Assembly (NCBI GenBank): GCA_029565935.1
Contig: JAKQNF010000036.1
Span: 37,552-80,287 of the forward strand
DNA: 42,736 bases
Source of the DNA: Bacillota bacterium
GTDB taxonomy: Bacteria > Bacillota > DTU025 > MWDF01
Direction: 5' to 3'
A model generated the notes under the pieces. That model did not search any database and was not told where the DNA came from. It saw nothing but the letters and a program-made list of their open reading frames with translations. Below, piece by piece: positions 1-9,044 of the stretch (within the stretch, counting starts at the first letter, position 1; each line of letters starts with the position of its first letter). Made by a program: the position numbers and the translations under genes.

Positions 1-800
1 ACGTCCTGCCCAACCTCGTGTTCGGACTGGACACCGGCTTCTACGGCGACGCTATGTGGCTCGACATGACCCACACCAACGAAGTGTACGGCAAGTACAG
101 CTTCGGCAAGGACACCGGAGTGGCCAACGGCTCTTTGAAGATCTACGGCGGCAGGGAATCCGACATAATCAAGGGCGGCGCATGGAACGTGCCCGTACCT
201 GAAGAGGACGCCTTCTGCTATGCGGGCGCCAACCTCGACCTCAAGCTGTATATCTTCAACGCAGGCTTCCATTACTACACCGAGACATACGATGTCGGCG
301 GAATGTACGCTGGCATAATCAACAAGTACACGGCGTACGTCAACACCGAGCTTGACCTGATCACCGACGTGCTCAAGGCCAAGGCCGGATGGGAAGGCGT
401 CTTCGGTGACTTCACCGCGAAGAACTACCAGAAGGCGTACGGAGAACTCAGCCTCAACACCACGTTCTTCATGAAGTGGAACCTGGCTGCGAACCTCGGC
501 GTGTACTTCAAGAGCACGACGATGTTCAAGGCGTACGCGGACGCGAAGCTGACCTACAACATCACGGATAAGGCCAGCCTGTACGCAAAGGCGAACTTCG
601 AGTACAGGAACAGCGTCGACGTTGCTGATCCCGACGGTATCGTGATGGGCGCAGGCATCGGATACAACCAGAAGATATTCAATGCCACCAGCCTGGTCGC
701 GACCTTCGACACCAAGTACGTCAAGTACACGTACAATCCGGGCGGATATGCCGACAACCTAGTCAATACCCTCGGCATAAAGCTCAGCACCACGTTCTAG
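1..800 (+). CDS. Outer-membrane beta-barrel protein, C-terminal part (5' end outside window)
   Basis: The reading frame is open from base 3 and the gene enters from the left, so the GTG at 18 is probably an internal Val. About 265 residues are visible. They alternate polar and hydrophobic/aromatic residues in short stretches joined by Gly/Asp/Asn turns, as in transmembrane beta strands. The protein ends in LGIKLSTTF; a C-terminal Phe is the usual outer-membrane insertion signal. I infer a porin-like barrel. In diderm Firmicutes and Synergistota such barrels often carry an N-terminal SLH domain, but that part is not in the window. The substrate cannot be told. A strong terminator follows 16 bases after the stop. 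Confidence 0.75.
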   Translation, partial: VLPNLVFGLDTGFYGDAMWLDMTHTNEVYGKYSFGKDTGVANGSLKIYGGRESDIIKGGAWNVPVPEEDAFCYAGANLDLKLYIFNAGFHYYTETYDVGGMYAGIINKYTAYVNTELDLITDVLKAKAGWEGVFGDFTAKNYQKAYGELSLNTTFFMKWNLAANLGVYFKSTTMFKAYADAKLTYNITDKASLYAKANFEYRNSVDVADPDGIVMGAGIGYNQKIFNATSLVATFDTKYVKYTYNPGGYADNLVNTLGIKLSTTF

Positions 801-815
801 GCAAGACGAGGCAGA

Positions 816-850
816 CCCCGGGGGAGGATATCCCCCGGGGTTTTCTATTT
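816..850 (+). terminator. Rho-independent terminator after the beta-barrel gene
   Basis: A perfect 9-bp GC stem, 816-824 with 832-840, closes a 7-base loop and is followed directly by a T-rich run (841-851). It ends the upstream outer-membrane protein transcript and separates it from the nuclease gene. Confidence 0.92.
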
Positions 851-877
851 TCTGCGCAATAAACGTTATAATATAAT
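849..877 (+). promoter_or_regulatory. Possible sigma-70 promoter for the YqgF-like gene
   Basis: Two overlapping TATAAT hexamers lie at 867-872 and 872-877, about 25 bases upstream of the start codon. The -35 region is poor: TTTCTG at 849-854 is 17 bases from the second hexamer. It follows the terminator directly, so a new transcript starting here is reasonable. Only the -10 element is convincing. Confidence 0.45.
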
Positions 878-899
878 AGTATCTCCGGAGGATGTGAGC

Positions 900-1319
900 A
901 TGAGATTCGTTATCGGAGTAGACCCAGGCTCCAGCAAGGTGGGGCTTGCGCTCCTGGACGGGGAAGGCAGGCTCATAAAAAGGCGGATAGTCGCCCGTTC
1001 GGAAGCCGCAAGCGAGATCGCATGCCTGGCAGCGAATAAGCATGCTACGATCGCTCTGGGCAACGGCACGACAGCGAAGCAGCTCGTATCGGAGATCAGA
1101 GCCGCGCTCAAAGACGGCGGTTCGGTGGATATCGTGATGGTGGACGAGATGAACTCCACATTGGAGGGAAGGACCAACTACCTGACGGATAACAGACCGA
1201 AAGGCCTGGCGGCGCTCATACCGATGGGGCTGAGGAGCCCAAAAAGGCACTGGGACGACTACGTCGCAGAGGTCATAGCGAGAAGATACCTCGGTTGTGA
1301 CGAGCTGGGCGAAGAATGA
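900..1319 (+). CDS. YqgF/RuvC-like nuclease family protein (RNase H fold)
   Basis: The 139-residue protein begins MRFVIGVDPGSSKVGLAL, the first beta hairpin of the YqgF/RuvX branch of RuvC-like nucleases with its catalytic Asp. Further on are a VDE motif (the second acidic residue) and a C-terminal DDYVAEVIARRYL segment, where the family keeps its last Asp. The IALGNGT segment also resembles the YqgF domain of Tex. Family members process 16S rRNA ends or act as putative Holliday-junction resolvases; which applies here cannot be told. ATG at 900 is preferred over GTG at 894 because the GGAGG at 887-891 is 8 bases from the ATG and only 2 from the GTG. Confidence 0.8.
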   Translation: MRFVIGVDPGSSKVGLALLDGEGRLIKRRIVARSEAASEIACLAANKHATIALGNGTTAKQLVSEIRAALKDGGSVDIVMVDEMNSTLEGRTNYLTDNRPKGLAALIPMGLRSPKRHWDDYVAEVIARRYLGCDELGEE

Positions 1320-1369
1320 AGGAAGCTTAAGGATCTCGCAGAATATTAAAATTTGAAGGAAGGACGGGC

Positions 1370-2701
1370 TTGGGCGTGAGGATCATTCCGGGCATAAGGC
1401 TTAAAAGAGCGTTGTTGGGCGCCTTGCTGGTGCTCATCATAGCCATGCCCGCAGCGGCGCTTACACCGGAGCCTGAGATATTGAAGACCGACGACTGGAG
1501 ATACAGGGCGCTTTCGGAGCTTGCCGCGAACGGCACGCTTGACATCAAAGATTCACCCTACTACCTGACCAAGATACCAATCAACGTGGATTTCGCCGTC
1601 GCGTCGGTCGAAAGGGCCCTAATAAAGCTCGGGATCAAGGAGCTGGACCTTTCCAACGCGGCTTCCATAGATATCGGCATCATGTCGACGAACAAGAAGC
1701 TGACCGCAAGGGAAGCGTGGCTTTTGAACGATCTTATAAAGGAGTTCTCCGTGAAGCTCGACCAGAGGGGAGTAATAGGCAAGAAGGTCGTCTCGGCCGC
1801 CCAGCAGGGAACGAGCAGCGACTATTCGTTCTTGATACCGGCCACGGCCTCTACTGAGAGCGATACGGGATCCTCAGTCCTTTCGCTGAACGACGTCCTC
1901 AAGAAGATAAACATGCCTTCGGCGATATCCCAAGCTTCCCTGACCATGACCCAGCAGAGCCAGATAACCAGCCCCATAACGGCGTCCATAGGATCCCTCC
2001 AGCTAGAGACGATAAACCCCGAGACGTCGAAGGTGGTCAGCCTGTTCGAGGTGCTTAACGTAAGCGCCTCCGTATTCGCAGACGACCAGAAGCAGGAGAA
2101 TAAATCCAGCGCCGGCATAGGCCTTACGCTCGGCAACCAAGGCGGAGGGCTTACGCTTGACTACAAGATGACTGGTAGCAAGGACGAGGATTCCAACATG
2201 AAGGACCTCATAGCCACCACAGGCGTCGGGGTCAAGTACCAGATCAGCAGCATAGTGCCGCTGAAAAGCGTGGATGACAGCCTTACGATAAAAGCCGGCT
2301 ACAACATCGAGAGCAGTGATCTGAAGACCGCCGCGATGAACGGCATCGAGCTGCAAGCGTCCGCCTCCCTAGGGATATACTACAAGCTGCTTCTGGGCGA
2401 TTCTGCGTTCGTGCAGGCGGGATACCAGGTGGAACAGGTGAGGAACATAATCGCCTCCGGTGCCGTGTCGACGAAATCGTGGCTTTATGACGACAGCTCG
2501 CCACTGAGCTGGATATTCAAGGGCTCTCTCAGGCTTAACAGCGACATAGGCGTAAAGCAGCTGGCGGGGATAGACCTTGGGTACAAGTTCTACAAGGATG
2601 CGTCCATAATGGTAGGATACCGCCTGATAGACTTCTCGGATTTCGACAAGATCGACCTCAAGGAGAACCTGACGGCCCTTGGGATCAGCATCAAGTTCTG
2701 A
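1370..2701 (+). CDS. Outer-membrane beta-barrel protein with SLH-like N-terminus
   Basis: The 443-residue protein starts at TTG 1370, 6 bases after AGGAAGG. A Sec signal peptide is clear: a basic start, the hydrophobic stretch ALLGALLVLIIAMPAA, then Ala-Leu. Residues about 40-110 include WRYRALSELAANGTLDI and a later helical Ala/Glu/Arg stretch. They recall a degenerate SLH repeat or the N-terminus of Wzi-type proteins. The remainder is Gly/Ser-rich with alternating hydrophobic residues and ends in ALGISIKF, with the C-terminal Phe of outer-membrane barrels. I infer an OmpM-like or porin-like protein tying the outer membrane to the wall. The SLH assignment is weak, the barrel assignment fairly good. 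Confidence 0.7.
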   Translation: MGVRIIPGIRLKRALLGALLVLIIAMPAAALTPEPEILKTDDWRYRALSELAANGTLDIKDSPYYLTKIPINVDFAVASVERALIKLGIKELDLSNAASIDIGIMSTNKKLTAREAWLLNDLIKEFSVKLDQRGVIGKKVVSAAQQGTSSDYSFLIPATASTESDTGSSVLSLNDVLKKINMPSAISQASLTMTQQSQITSPITASIGSLQLETINPETSKVVSLFEVLNVSASVFADDQKQENKSSAGIGLTLGNQGGGLTLDYKMTGSKDEDSNMKDLIATTGVGVKYQISSIVPLKSVDDSLTIKAGYNIESSDLKTAAMNGIELQASASLGIYYKLLLGDSAFVQAGYQVEQVRNIIASGAVSTKSWLYDDSSPLSWIFKGSLRLNSDIGVKQLAGIDLGYKFYKDASIMVGYRLIDFSDFDKIDLKENLTALGISIKF

Positions 2702-2721
2702 TTGTTACGGAGCGTGAAGAG

Positions 2722-3660
2722 ATGAAATTCAAAAGCACCCTTTCGACAACCGCCTTTACGGCGATGCTGTTGGCATTGGTCCTATCCGCTGCGGCCCTTT
2801 CGGCGCCGCCTCCCATGTCATCCACGGAAATGCTGACTACGCTGGAGAAGACACTCTACGGCAGCCCAGTGGAAGGGGCCATAATCCCTCGCGTGGCGGC
2901 CTTGGAGACGGTGATACTGGGCAAAGCAGGCGAAGGCACCCTGACCGAGAGGGTCAACAGGCTGTGGGAGCAGCTCGGAGGTGGAAGAGAAGGCGTACTC
3001 AGCCTTGATTATAAGATCAAGCTCGCGCAGTGGATCGTGAACGGCAAAGTCCGGCAGGGTTCCCTCCTGGAGAGGCTGTCGGCCCTTGAAGACGTCCTAT
3101 TCGGATTCGTAAGCAAGGAATCCCTTCCGGTCAGGATAGAGAGGATGATAGAGACGACCACGGGGAAAGGCGGCGTCGATGCGACGTATGCGAAGCTCGC
3201 GGCTGGCACTCCCGTGAAGATAATAATTAAAACGGCCCTGAAGTCCAGCTCGACGAGGCCCGGCGACAAGGTGGTCATGGAGGTCGCAGAGGACGTGTTC
3301 ATAGGCGACAGGCTCGCCATACCTTCCGGGATGCAGTGGACGTCTGAGGCTGCCGATCCTACCAAGTCGAACAAGTACGACCTAAAGAACCTGCTGGAGT
3401 TGGTACTAGAGCCGGTCCTTGCCATAGACGGCACACCGGTGAGACTGTACGCCGATGATGGCGCCGTTTCAGCCACCCAGATTCTGACAGGACTTCTTAT
3501 TTGCCAAGGGGAGCGGCCGGAAAGGTTGGGCTTCTTCGCCCTAGGCACCGCGGTGGACAGGCTGTTGCCCGGCAACAAGAACCTAGATATCATTAATGGG
3601 ACGAAGATCGTCCTTTCGGTTAGGGAGGATGTCTCCGTAGTATCGGCGAAGGTCAGATAA
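2722..3660 (+). CDS. Secreted protein with four LE-x-G-x-RL repeats and a C-terminal beta domain
   Basis: I do not recognise a named family for this 312-residue protein. A signal peptide is visible, with a hydrophobic run at residues 12-27 and an Ala-Pro-Pro end. Residues 41-145 contain four related units starting near 41, 61, 102 and 122, each like LE-x2-hydrophobic-x-G-x4-(E/Q)G-x-L-x2-R(V/L)-x2-L(E). Similar repeats occur, as I recall, in cyanobacterial secreted proteins. Residues about 160-310 form a beta-rich domain with PGDKVVMEVAEDVFIGDRL and AIPSGM, the type of periplasmic sheet seen around 'roughly extracytoplasmic stress' proteins. The gene lies 20 bases after the SLH-like barrel gene and probably shares its transcript, which suggests an envelope role. 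Confidence 0.7.
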   Translation: MKFKSTLSTTAFTAMLLALVLSAAALSAPPPMSSTEMLTTLEKTLYGSPVEGAIIPRVAALETVILGKAGEGTLTERVNRLWEQLGGGREGVLSLDYKIKLAQWIVNGKVRQGSLLERLSALEDVLFGFVSKESLPVRIERMIETTTGKGGVDATYAKLAAGTPVKIIIKTALKSSSTRPGDKVVMEVAEDVFIGDRLAIPSGMQWTSEAADPTKSNKYDLKNLLELVLEPVLAIDGTPVRLYADDGAVSATQILTGLLICQGERPERLGFFALGTAVDRLLPGNKNLDIINGTKIVLSVREDVSVVSAKVR

Positions 3661-3714
3661 GAGGGCCCTATATCGGGATGGAACATAAGGGCGTACTCGG
3701 CACAGGAGGGGCAT

Positions 3715-4956
3715 ATGTCGGAATACAAGCTGTTCACCAGCGAATCGGTGACAGAGGGGCATCCGGACAAGGTATGTGACAGGATATCGGATGCCATACT
3801 GGATGAGATATTGATCAAGTACGAAGGCAGCAAGGACAGGCTAAGGGCAAGGTCCGCGGTCGAGACCCTCGCCACCACAGGCATGGTCCTCGTGGCGGGC
3901 GAGATAACCTGCGACGTCTACGTGGAGATCCCCGAGATCGTCAGGAATTCGGTGAAAGAGATAGGCTATAACAGCCCCAAGCAGGGATTCGACGGCAACA
4001 CGTGTGCTGTGCTGACGGCGATTCACGAACAGTCGGAGAACATAGCCAGCGCCGTGAACCGCCAGAACCTTGCGGCCGGCGACCAGGGCATAATGTTCGG
4101 ATATGCGACCGACGAGACGCCGGAGCTGATGCCCATGCCAATCATGGTTTCCCACAGGCTCGCCGAAAGGCTAGCCAAGGTGAGGAAATCCGGGGAGCTG
4201 GTATGGGTCAAGCCGGACGGCAAGACCCAGGTTACCGTCGAATACGACGAGAAGGGAAGGCCCGTCGGACTGGATACCATAGTGGTGTCCACCATGCATG
4301 ACGTCGGGACCGACCAGGAGACGATAAAGCGCGATGTCTTCGAGAAGGTAATAAAGCCGGTGGCCGCGGATTACGGCTTCTACTGTGCGACTTCGCCGGA
4401 CATGAGGTGCGAGATCGGCAAGAGCTTCGGCGTCCATTTCGAAGGCTCAAGGAGCACCACGAACATATACATCAACCCCAGCGGCATGTTCCACTTCGGC
4501 GGCCCTAACGCCGACACGGGCCTCACCGGCAGGAAGATCATAGTCGACACGTACGGCGGCATGGCCCCGCACGGCGGAGGCTGCTTCTCCGGAAAGGACG
4601 CCACCAAGGTGGACAGGTCGGGCAACTACACCGCAAGGTACGTGGCCAAGAACATCGTCGCCGCAGGCCTTGCGAAGAGGTGCGAAGTGGAGCTGGCATA
4701 CGCGATCGGGGTCGACCATCCGGTCGCGGTCAACGTAAATACGTTCGGCACGGGCAGGATCGGCGACGAGCGGATAATGAAGCTCGTCAAGGAATCGTTC
4801 GACCTTACGCCAACTGGCATGATAGAGAAATTCGGGCTGTTCGACGTAAGCCGCGACGGCTTCAACTACAAGAGGCTTTCGAGCTACGGCCATTTCGGCC
4901 GCAAGGCGGAGCATGCGCCGTGGGAAGCCACGGACACCGCGGAAAGGTTGAGATAG
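3715..4956 (+). CDS. metK: S-adenosylmethionine synthase
   Basis: Makes S-adenosylmethionine from methionine and ATP in the cytoplasm. The 413-residue protein is slightly longer than the usual 380-400. It has the expected motifs: GHPDK near residue 17, the ATP loop [10 protein letters not shown] near residue 123, [20 protein letters not shown] near 285, and a late [11 protein letters not shown] strand. ATG 3715 follows AGGAGGG by 4 bases. Only 54 bases separate it from the upstream gene, so a SAM riboswitch does not fit there. A strong terminator follows. Confidence 0.97.
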   Translation: MSEYKLFTSESVTEGHPDKVCDRISDAILDEILIKYEGSKDRLRARSAVETLATTGMVLVAGEITCDVYVEIPEIVRNSVKEIGYNSPKQGFDGNTCAVLTAIHEQSENIASAVNRQNLAAGDQGIMFGYATDETPELMPMPIMVSHRLAERLAKVRKSGELVWVKPDGKTQVTVEYDEKGRPVGLDTIVVSTMHDVGTDQETIKRDVFEKVIKPVAADYGFYCATSPDMRCEIGKSFGVHFEGSRSTTNIYINPSGMFHFGGPNADTGLTGRKIIVDTYGGMAPHGGGCFSGKDATKVDRSGNYTARYVAKNIVAAGLAKRCEVELAYAIGVDHPVAVNVNTFGTGRIGDERIMKLVKESFDLTPTGMIEKFGLFDVSRDGFNYKRLSSYGHFGRKAEHAPWEATDTAERLR

Positions 4957-4967
4957 GGACGATCAGA

Positions 4968-5007
4968 GGCGGCCCGGCCTCTATGAGGGCGCCGGGCCGC
5001 CTTTCTG
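4968..5007 (+). terminator. Rho-independent terminator after metK
   Basis: A perfect 11-bp GC stem (4968-4978 with 4991-5001) encloses a 12-base loop and is followed by TTTCTGTT. It ends the metK transcript only 17 bases before the recD2 start codon. Confidence 0.9.
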
Positions 5008-5023
5008 TTCCCGCGATGATGCC

Positions 5024-7195
5024 ATGGAGAGGATAGAGGCCACAATCCAGAGGGTCACCTTCAGGAACGAGGAGAACCTGTTCACGGTAGTAAGGCTCAA
5101 GGTGGACGGGACGAAGGGCGAGGTGACCGCCACGGGCAAGTTCCCCACCGCCAAGGCGGGGCAGCTGGTCGTCGTCATGGGCGAGTGGACCGTACATCCG
5201 ACCTACGGCAGGCAGCTTGCGGTCGCCGAGGTGGAGTACACGGAGCCCAAGACCAAGAAGGGCATAGAGAAGTACCTGGCCTCGGGGATAATCCCTGGCA
5301 TAGGCCCGTCGAAGGCAAGGGCCATAGTGGAGCACTTCGGTACTAAGGCGCTGGAGATACTCGACGAGGACCCTTCGAAGCTCCTTGAGATAAAGGGCTT
5401 CGGAGAGAAGATGGTGCAGAAGATAGCCAAGGGCCTTTCCGAGCACAAGGCGGTAGAGAGGATAATGGTGTTCCTAAGAGGGCACGGCGCCACCCAGTCA
5501 GACGCTATCAAGATCTACAAGGCCTACGGCGACAGGGCGATAGAGACCATAAAGGAGAACCCCTACAAGCTTGCGGCGGAAATCAGGGGCATAGGCTTCA
5601 AGAAGTCTGACGCGATAGCTTCGGAGCTGGGCTTCAGGAACAACCACCCGTATAGGGTGATGTCAGGGGTATCACATTTCCTCATGGCCGATTCCGACGA
5701 GGGCCATTGCTACTCCGACCTGGACGAATTCTCCCCCCGTGTTGCCGGACTGCTGGGCGTGGACGAGAACGACGTGAGGAAGGCCGCGGTCTCGATGGAC
5801 GGCGGCGAGGTGGCGCTTGAGGACGGGCACAGGCTCTTCTGGGCCCCGCTGTGGTACGGCGAGCGCGGTGTCGCGAAGCTCATGTCCAAGCTCACGGACA
5901 CCGGATTGTGGAAGATGGAGGGCCCGGGCGAGGACGAGATGGAAGCGCTCGATGCCGAATGCGGCCTCGAGCTCGCAGACGCCCAGAAGGCCGCCGTCAG
6001 GGCCGCCATGTCCAACGGCATAAGCATATTGACGGGAGGCCCCGGCACCGGCAAGACGACCACGATAAAGGCGATAATCGCCCTGTATGAGAGAAGAGGC
6101 TCCAAGGTGCTGCTCGCGGCGCCGACCGGCAGGGCCGCCAAGCGCATGAGCGAGGCAACAGGAAAGCCGGCGATGACGATCCATAGGTTATTGGAGTTCC
6201 AGCCCAGAGAGGACGGCTGGAGGTTCGCCAGGGACGAGAACAATACGATAAAGTGCGACGCTCTCATCATCGACGAGATGTCCATGGTCGATATCATGCT
6301 GATGTACAGCCTGCTCAAGGCCATTAAGCCCGGCACGGTGCTGGTGCTTGTGGGCGACGTCGACCAGCTCCCTTCGGTCGGCCCCGGCAACGTCCTGAGG
6401 GACCTGATAGATTCCAAGACCATAACCACCACCGAGCTCACTGAGATATTCAGGCAGGAAGGCCAAAGCGGCATCGTGACCAACGCCCACAGGATCAACG
6501 AGGGGGAATTCCCCGACCTATGGGGCAAGGAGGACTTCAGGTTCGTCCAGAAGGAAGAACCGACGGAAGTCGCATCGGCAATCATCGACCTGGCATGCCG
6601 CATCATTCCCTACAAGCTCGGCCTGGACCCGGTATCGCAGGTCCAGGTGCTGTCGCCAATGAGGAAGGGCACCGCCGGCGTGGAGAACCTTAACTTGATG
6701 CTGAGGGAGAAGCTCAATCCGCCGAGGAAGGAAAGGCCGGAGCTCAAGTACGGCTTCACAAGCTTCAGGCGGGGCGATAAGGTGATGCAGACCAGCAACA
6801 ACTACGAGAAGCTCGTCTGGAACGGCGACATGGGCATAGTGACGTACGTAGACGCGGAAGAAGGCGAGCTGGTGGTGAGCTTCCCCGACCCCGAGGGCGA
6901 CAGGTCCGTGAAATATGCACAGCAGGAACTGGACCAGCTGGAGCTAGCGTTCTGCATCTCGATACACAAGAGCCAGGGAAGCGAGTACCAGGCGGTGGTC
7001 ATGCCCATCACGACGTCGCACTACATGATGCTGAGGAGGAACCTCGTCTATACCGGCATAACCAGGGCGAGGTCCTATGTGGCGATAGTCGGCACGAAGA
7101 AGGCGATGGCCATAGCCATAAGGAACGCAAGCGTCGCCGAAAGGCGGACCAGGCTTGCCCAAAGACTTCGCGAAGGCGACCTTGAAGAAGTATAA
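5024..7195 (+). CDS. recD2: ATP-dependent 5'-3' DNA helicase RecD2
   Basis: A superfamily 1B helicase acting in recombination and repair in organisms or pathways without RecBC. The 723-residue protein fits the family length. The N-terminal OB-like region begins MERIEATIQRVTFRNEENLF, as usual for RecD2. A helix-hairpin-helix stretch GIIPGIGPSKARAIVEHFG lies near residue 90. Walker A GGPGTGKTTT is near residue 340 and Walker B IDEMSMVD near 418. The C-terminal domain holds ISIHKSQGSEY and YTGITRAR (motif VI). No Shine-Dalgarno sequence is visible upstream of ATG 5024, yet family homology supports this start. The next gene may be partly separated by a hairpin. Confidence 0.95.
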   Translation: MERIEATIQRVTFRNEENLFTVVRLKVDGTKGEVTATGKFPTAKAGQLVVVMGEWTVHPTYGRQLAVAEVEYTEPKTKKGIEKYLASGIIPGIGPSKARAIVEHFGTKALEILDEDPSKLLEIKGFGEKMVQKIAKGLSEHKAVERIMVFLRGHGATQSDAIKIYKAYGDRAIETIKENPYKLAAEIRGIGFKKSDAIASELGFRNNHPYRVMSGVSHFLMADSDEGHCYSDLDEFSPRVAGLLGVDENDVRKAAVSMDGGEVALEDGHRLFWAPLWYGERGVAKLMSKLTDTGLWKMEGPGEDEMEALDAECGLELADAQKAAVRAAMSNGISILTGGPGTGKTTTIKAIIALYERRGSKVLLAAPTGRAAKRMSEATGKPAMTIHRLLEFQPREDGWRFARDENNTIKCDALIIDEMSMVDIMLMYSLLKAIKPGTVLVLVGDVDQLPSVGPGNVLRDLIDSKTITTTELTEIFRQEGQSGIVTNAHRINEGEFPDLWGKEDFRFVQKEEPTEVASAIIDLACRIIPYKLGLDPVSQVQVLSPMRKGTAGVENLNLMLREKLNPPRKERPELKYGFTSFRRGDKVMQTSNNYEKLVWNGDMGIVTYVDAEEGELVVSFPDPEGDRSVKYAQQELDQLELAFCISIHKSQGSEYQAVVMPITTSHYMMLRRNLVYTGITRARSYVAIVGTKKAMAIAIRNASVAERRTRLAQRLREGDLEEV

Positions 7196-7231
7196 AAGGG
7201 CTAGTTAGCAGGCAATCAGGTACTTTATGTT

Positions 7232-7262
7232 GAACACGGCATCAGAGGTGATGGCCGTGTTC
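7232..7262 (+). promoter_or_regulatory. Hairpin carrying the comFA ribosome-binding site and start codon
   Basis: A perfect 9-bp inverted repeat, 7232-7240 with 7254-7262, is followed by a T-rich run (TTCTTTAT). The AGAGG at 7244-7248 lies in the loop, and the likely comFA GTG start at 7257 lies in the right arm. It could act as a recD2 terminator, as a translational control element for comFA, or both. The geometry is seen directly; the function is inferred. Confidence 0.55.
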
Positions 7263-9044
7263 TTCTTTATCTATCACATAGAAAAAGGCCCGTACGGCGG
7301 TACTGGCGTCGGTATGAGCCCATGCCCCGAATACGACCTGCTTATGGCCCTTGAGGATGGGCTGGCTACCATGCACGTAATATCGCCGCCCATGAAGCTG
7401 GCGCAGGCCTTCAGGGCACTCAAGGACGTTAAAGAGCAAGCCGACAAGGACTTGAAAAGGTCCTTTGGCAGGGTGGCGAGGAGCGTGGCGATCTACGGGG
7501 CGGGGGCGAAGATGCCATCGTCCCCCGTTAGGGTGCACGCGGTTTCGCAGCCTCCCAAAGAGGAGGTGGAGAAAGTCGCAAGGCTGCTGGAGACGAGGAT
7601 CAAGGGAAGGATACTAAGGTTCGCGGAGCTGCGCGCGCTTCTGGAGCCGAGCGGCCCGTCCATGGTCGCGATGGCGGCGCAGCGCCTTATCTTAAGATCC
7701 GGCATGCTGGTGATGCCGGGGATAGCGTACAGGGGCTACGGCGGTCGAGTATGTTCCAGGTGCGGGGCCACCGCCGGCTTCGTGATGACGGACTGCTCAT
7801 CATGCGGCTCTTCCTGCTGCCTCATATGCGGAGAATGCGCGGCCATGGGAAGCGTGAGCGAGTGCGAACCGCTGTACGCCATGCCGGCGGCTCCGGGGAA
7901 GAAGGAGGCCGATCGGCGCCATGAGCCGGTACTGAGGTATGAGCTGACGTCGGCTCAGAAGAGGGCGTCTGGCAAGATCAGGGATTGGTACCTTGAAGGA
8001 AAAGGGGACGAGGCGCTCGTATGGGCGGTCTGCGGGGCGGGCAAGACGGAGGTCAGCTTCGCGGCCATGGCAGAGGCCCTCAACAGGGGCGAGAAGGTGC
8101 TGTACGCCGCGCCCAGAAGAGACGTCGTGGCCGAGATAGGCGAGAGGATCCAAAGCGCCTTCCCCCAGGCCTCCTGCTCCTCCTATTATTCCGGCAGCAC
8201 CGCAAGGAGCAACAGGCTCACTAACATCACAGTCGCGACGACGCACCAGGCGTTGAGGTTCTACCGCTGCTTCGACCTTACCGTCCTCGACGAGGTCGAC
8301 GCATTCCCATACCAAGGTTCGAGGATGCTAGAGCACGCAGTAAGGAGGGCGAGGTACGAGACAGGCAAGACGATCTTCATGTCGGCGACGCCTTCCAAGC
8401 AGCTCATGGACGATTCAAAAAAGGGGCTGATACTCACGGCGAGGATATCTGCCAGGCACCACGGACACCCGTTGCCGGTGCCGGAGGTGGCGGCCATCGG
8501 CCCGCTTTCGAGCGGGATGATATCCAATGATAAGGTGGTACCGCCGTCAGGGCTTATGGACGCGGTAAAGGAGAGCCTGGTGGAGGGGCATAAGCATTTC
8601 GTCTTCGTCCCTAGGAAAGCAGCCGCGGAAGCAGTCTCGAAGACCATCTTAGGTGCGCTGGAAAAAGAGGCCGAGCACAATCCCGTCGTCGGCTGGTCCC
8701 ATTCTTCCGACCCCGACCGCGAGAGGAAGAGGAGGGCCTTTACCGCAGGAGGGATGGATGTGCTGGTCTGCACTTCTATAATGGAAAGGGGCGTCACGGT
8801 GCCGGGATGTGACGTGACAGTGCTCGGGGCGGACAAGGATTCGGTGTTCGACTATAGGTCGCTGGTGCAGATGGCAGGAAGGGCGGGGCGCCAGAAGGCG
8901 CGGCCGACCGGAAGGGTCACCTTCGTGTGCGAAAAACCAAACGCAGACATAAAGCAGGCCATAGAGATAATCACCGAGATGAACGACGATGCGCTGAAAA
9001 ACGGGTTTTTGGTAAAGGAGGGCCTCGAAGATGGAGATTGCTGA
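7257..9044 (+). CDS. comFA: ComFA-like DNA helicase / DNA translocase
   Basis: ComFA is the cytoplasmic ATPase that helps pull single-stranded DNA into the cell during transformation. A cysteine cluster near residues 165-195 (CSRCG, CSSCG, CCLICGEC) matches the ComFA zinc finger. Walker A is AVCGAGKTE near residue 257, the DEAD-type motif is DEVDAFPY, then FMSATPS, and motif VI is QMAGRAGRQ near the end. At 595 residues it is longer than B. subtilis ComFA (about 460), with an extra N-terminal part of roughly 100 residues. GTG 7257 is chosen because AGAGG ends 8 bases before it; ATG 7227 and ATG 7251 are in-frame alternatives with poorer spacing. The reading frame overlaps the next gene by 14 bases. 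Confidence 0.88.
   Translation: MFFFIYHIEKGPYGGTGVGMSPCPEYDLLMALEDGLATMHVISPPMKLAQAFRALKDVKEQADKDLKRSFGRVARSVAIYGAGAKMPSSPVRVHAVSQPPKEEVEKVARLLETRIKGRILRFAELRALLEPSGPSMVAMAAQRLILRSGMLVMPGIAYRGYGGRVCSRCGATAGFVMTDCSSCGSSCCLICGECAAMGSVSECEPLYAMPAAPGKKEADRRHEPVLRYELTSAQKRASGKIRDWYLEGKGDEALVWAVCGAGKTEVSFAAMAEALNRGEKVLYAAPRRDVVAEIGERIQSAFPQASCSSYYSGSTARSNRLTNITVATTHQALRFYRCFDLTVLDEVDAFPYQGSRMLEHAVRRARYETGKTIFMSATPSKQLMDDSKKGLILTARISARHHGHPLPVPEVAAIGPLSSGMISNDKVVPPSGLMDAVKESLVEGHKHFVFVPRKAAAEAVSKTILGALEKEAEHNPVVGWSHSSDPDRERKRRAFTAGGMDVLVCTSIMERGVTVPGCDVTVLGADKDSVFDYRSLVQMAGRAGRQKARPTGRVTFVCEKPNADIKQAIEIITEMNDDALKNGFLVKEGLEDGDC

Noticed and set aside
3661-3714. SAM riboswitch before metK
   Set aside because: The 54-base gap is too short and lacks the conserved helices.
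3009-3884. Minus-strand open frame of 291 codons opposite the repeat protein and metK
   Set aside because: Ser/Leu-rich shadow of the plus-strand genes; no ribosome site, promoter or domain.
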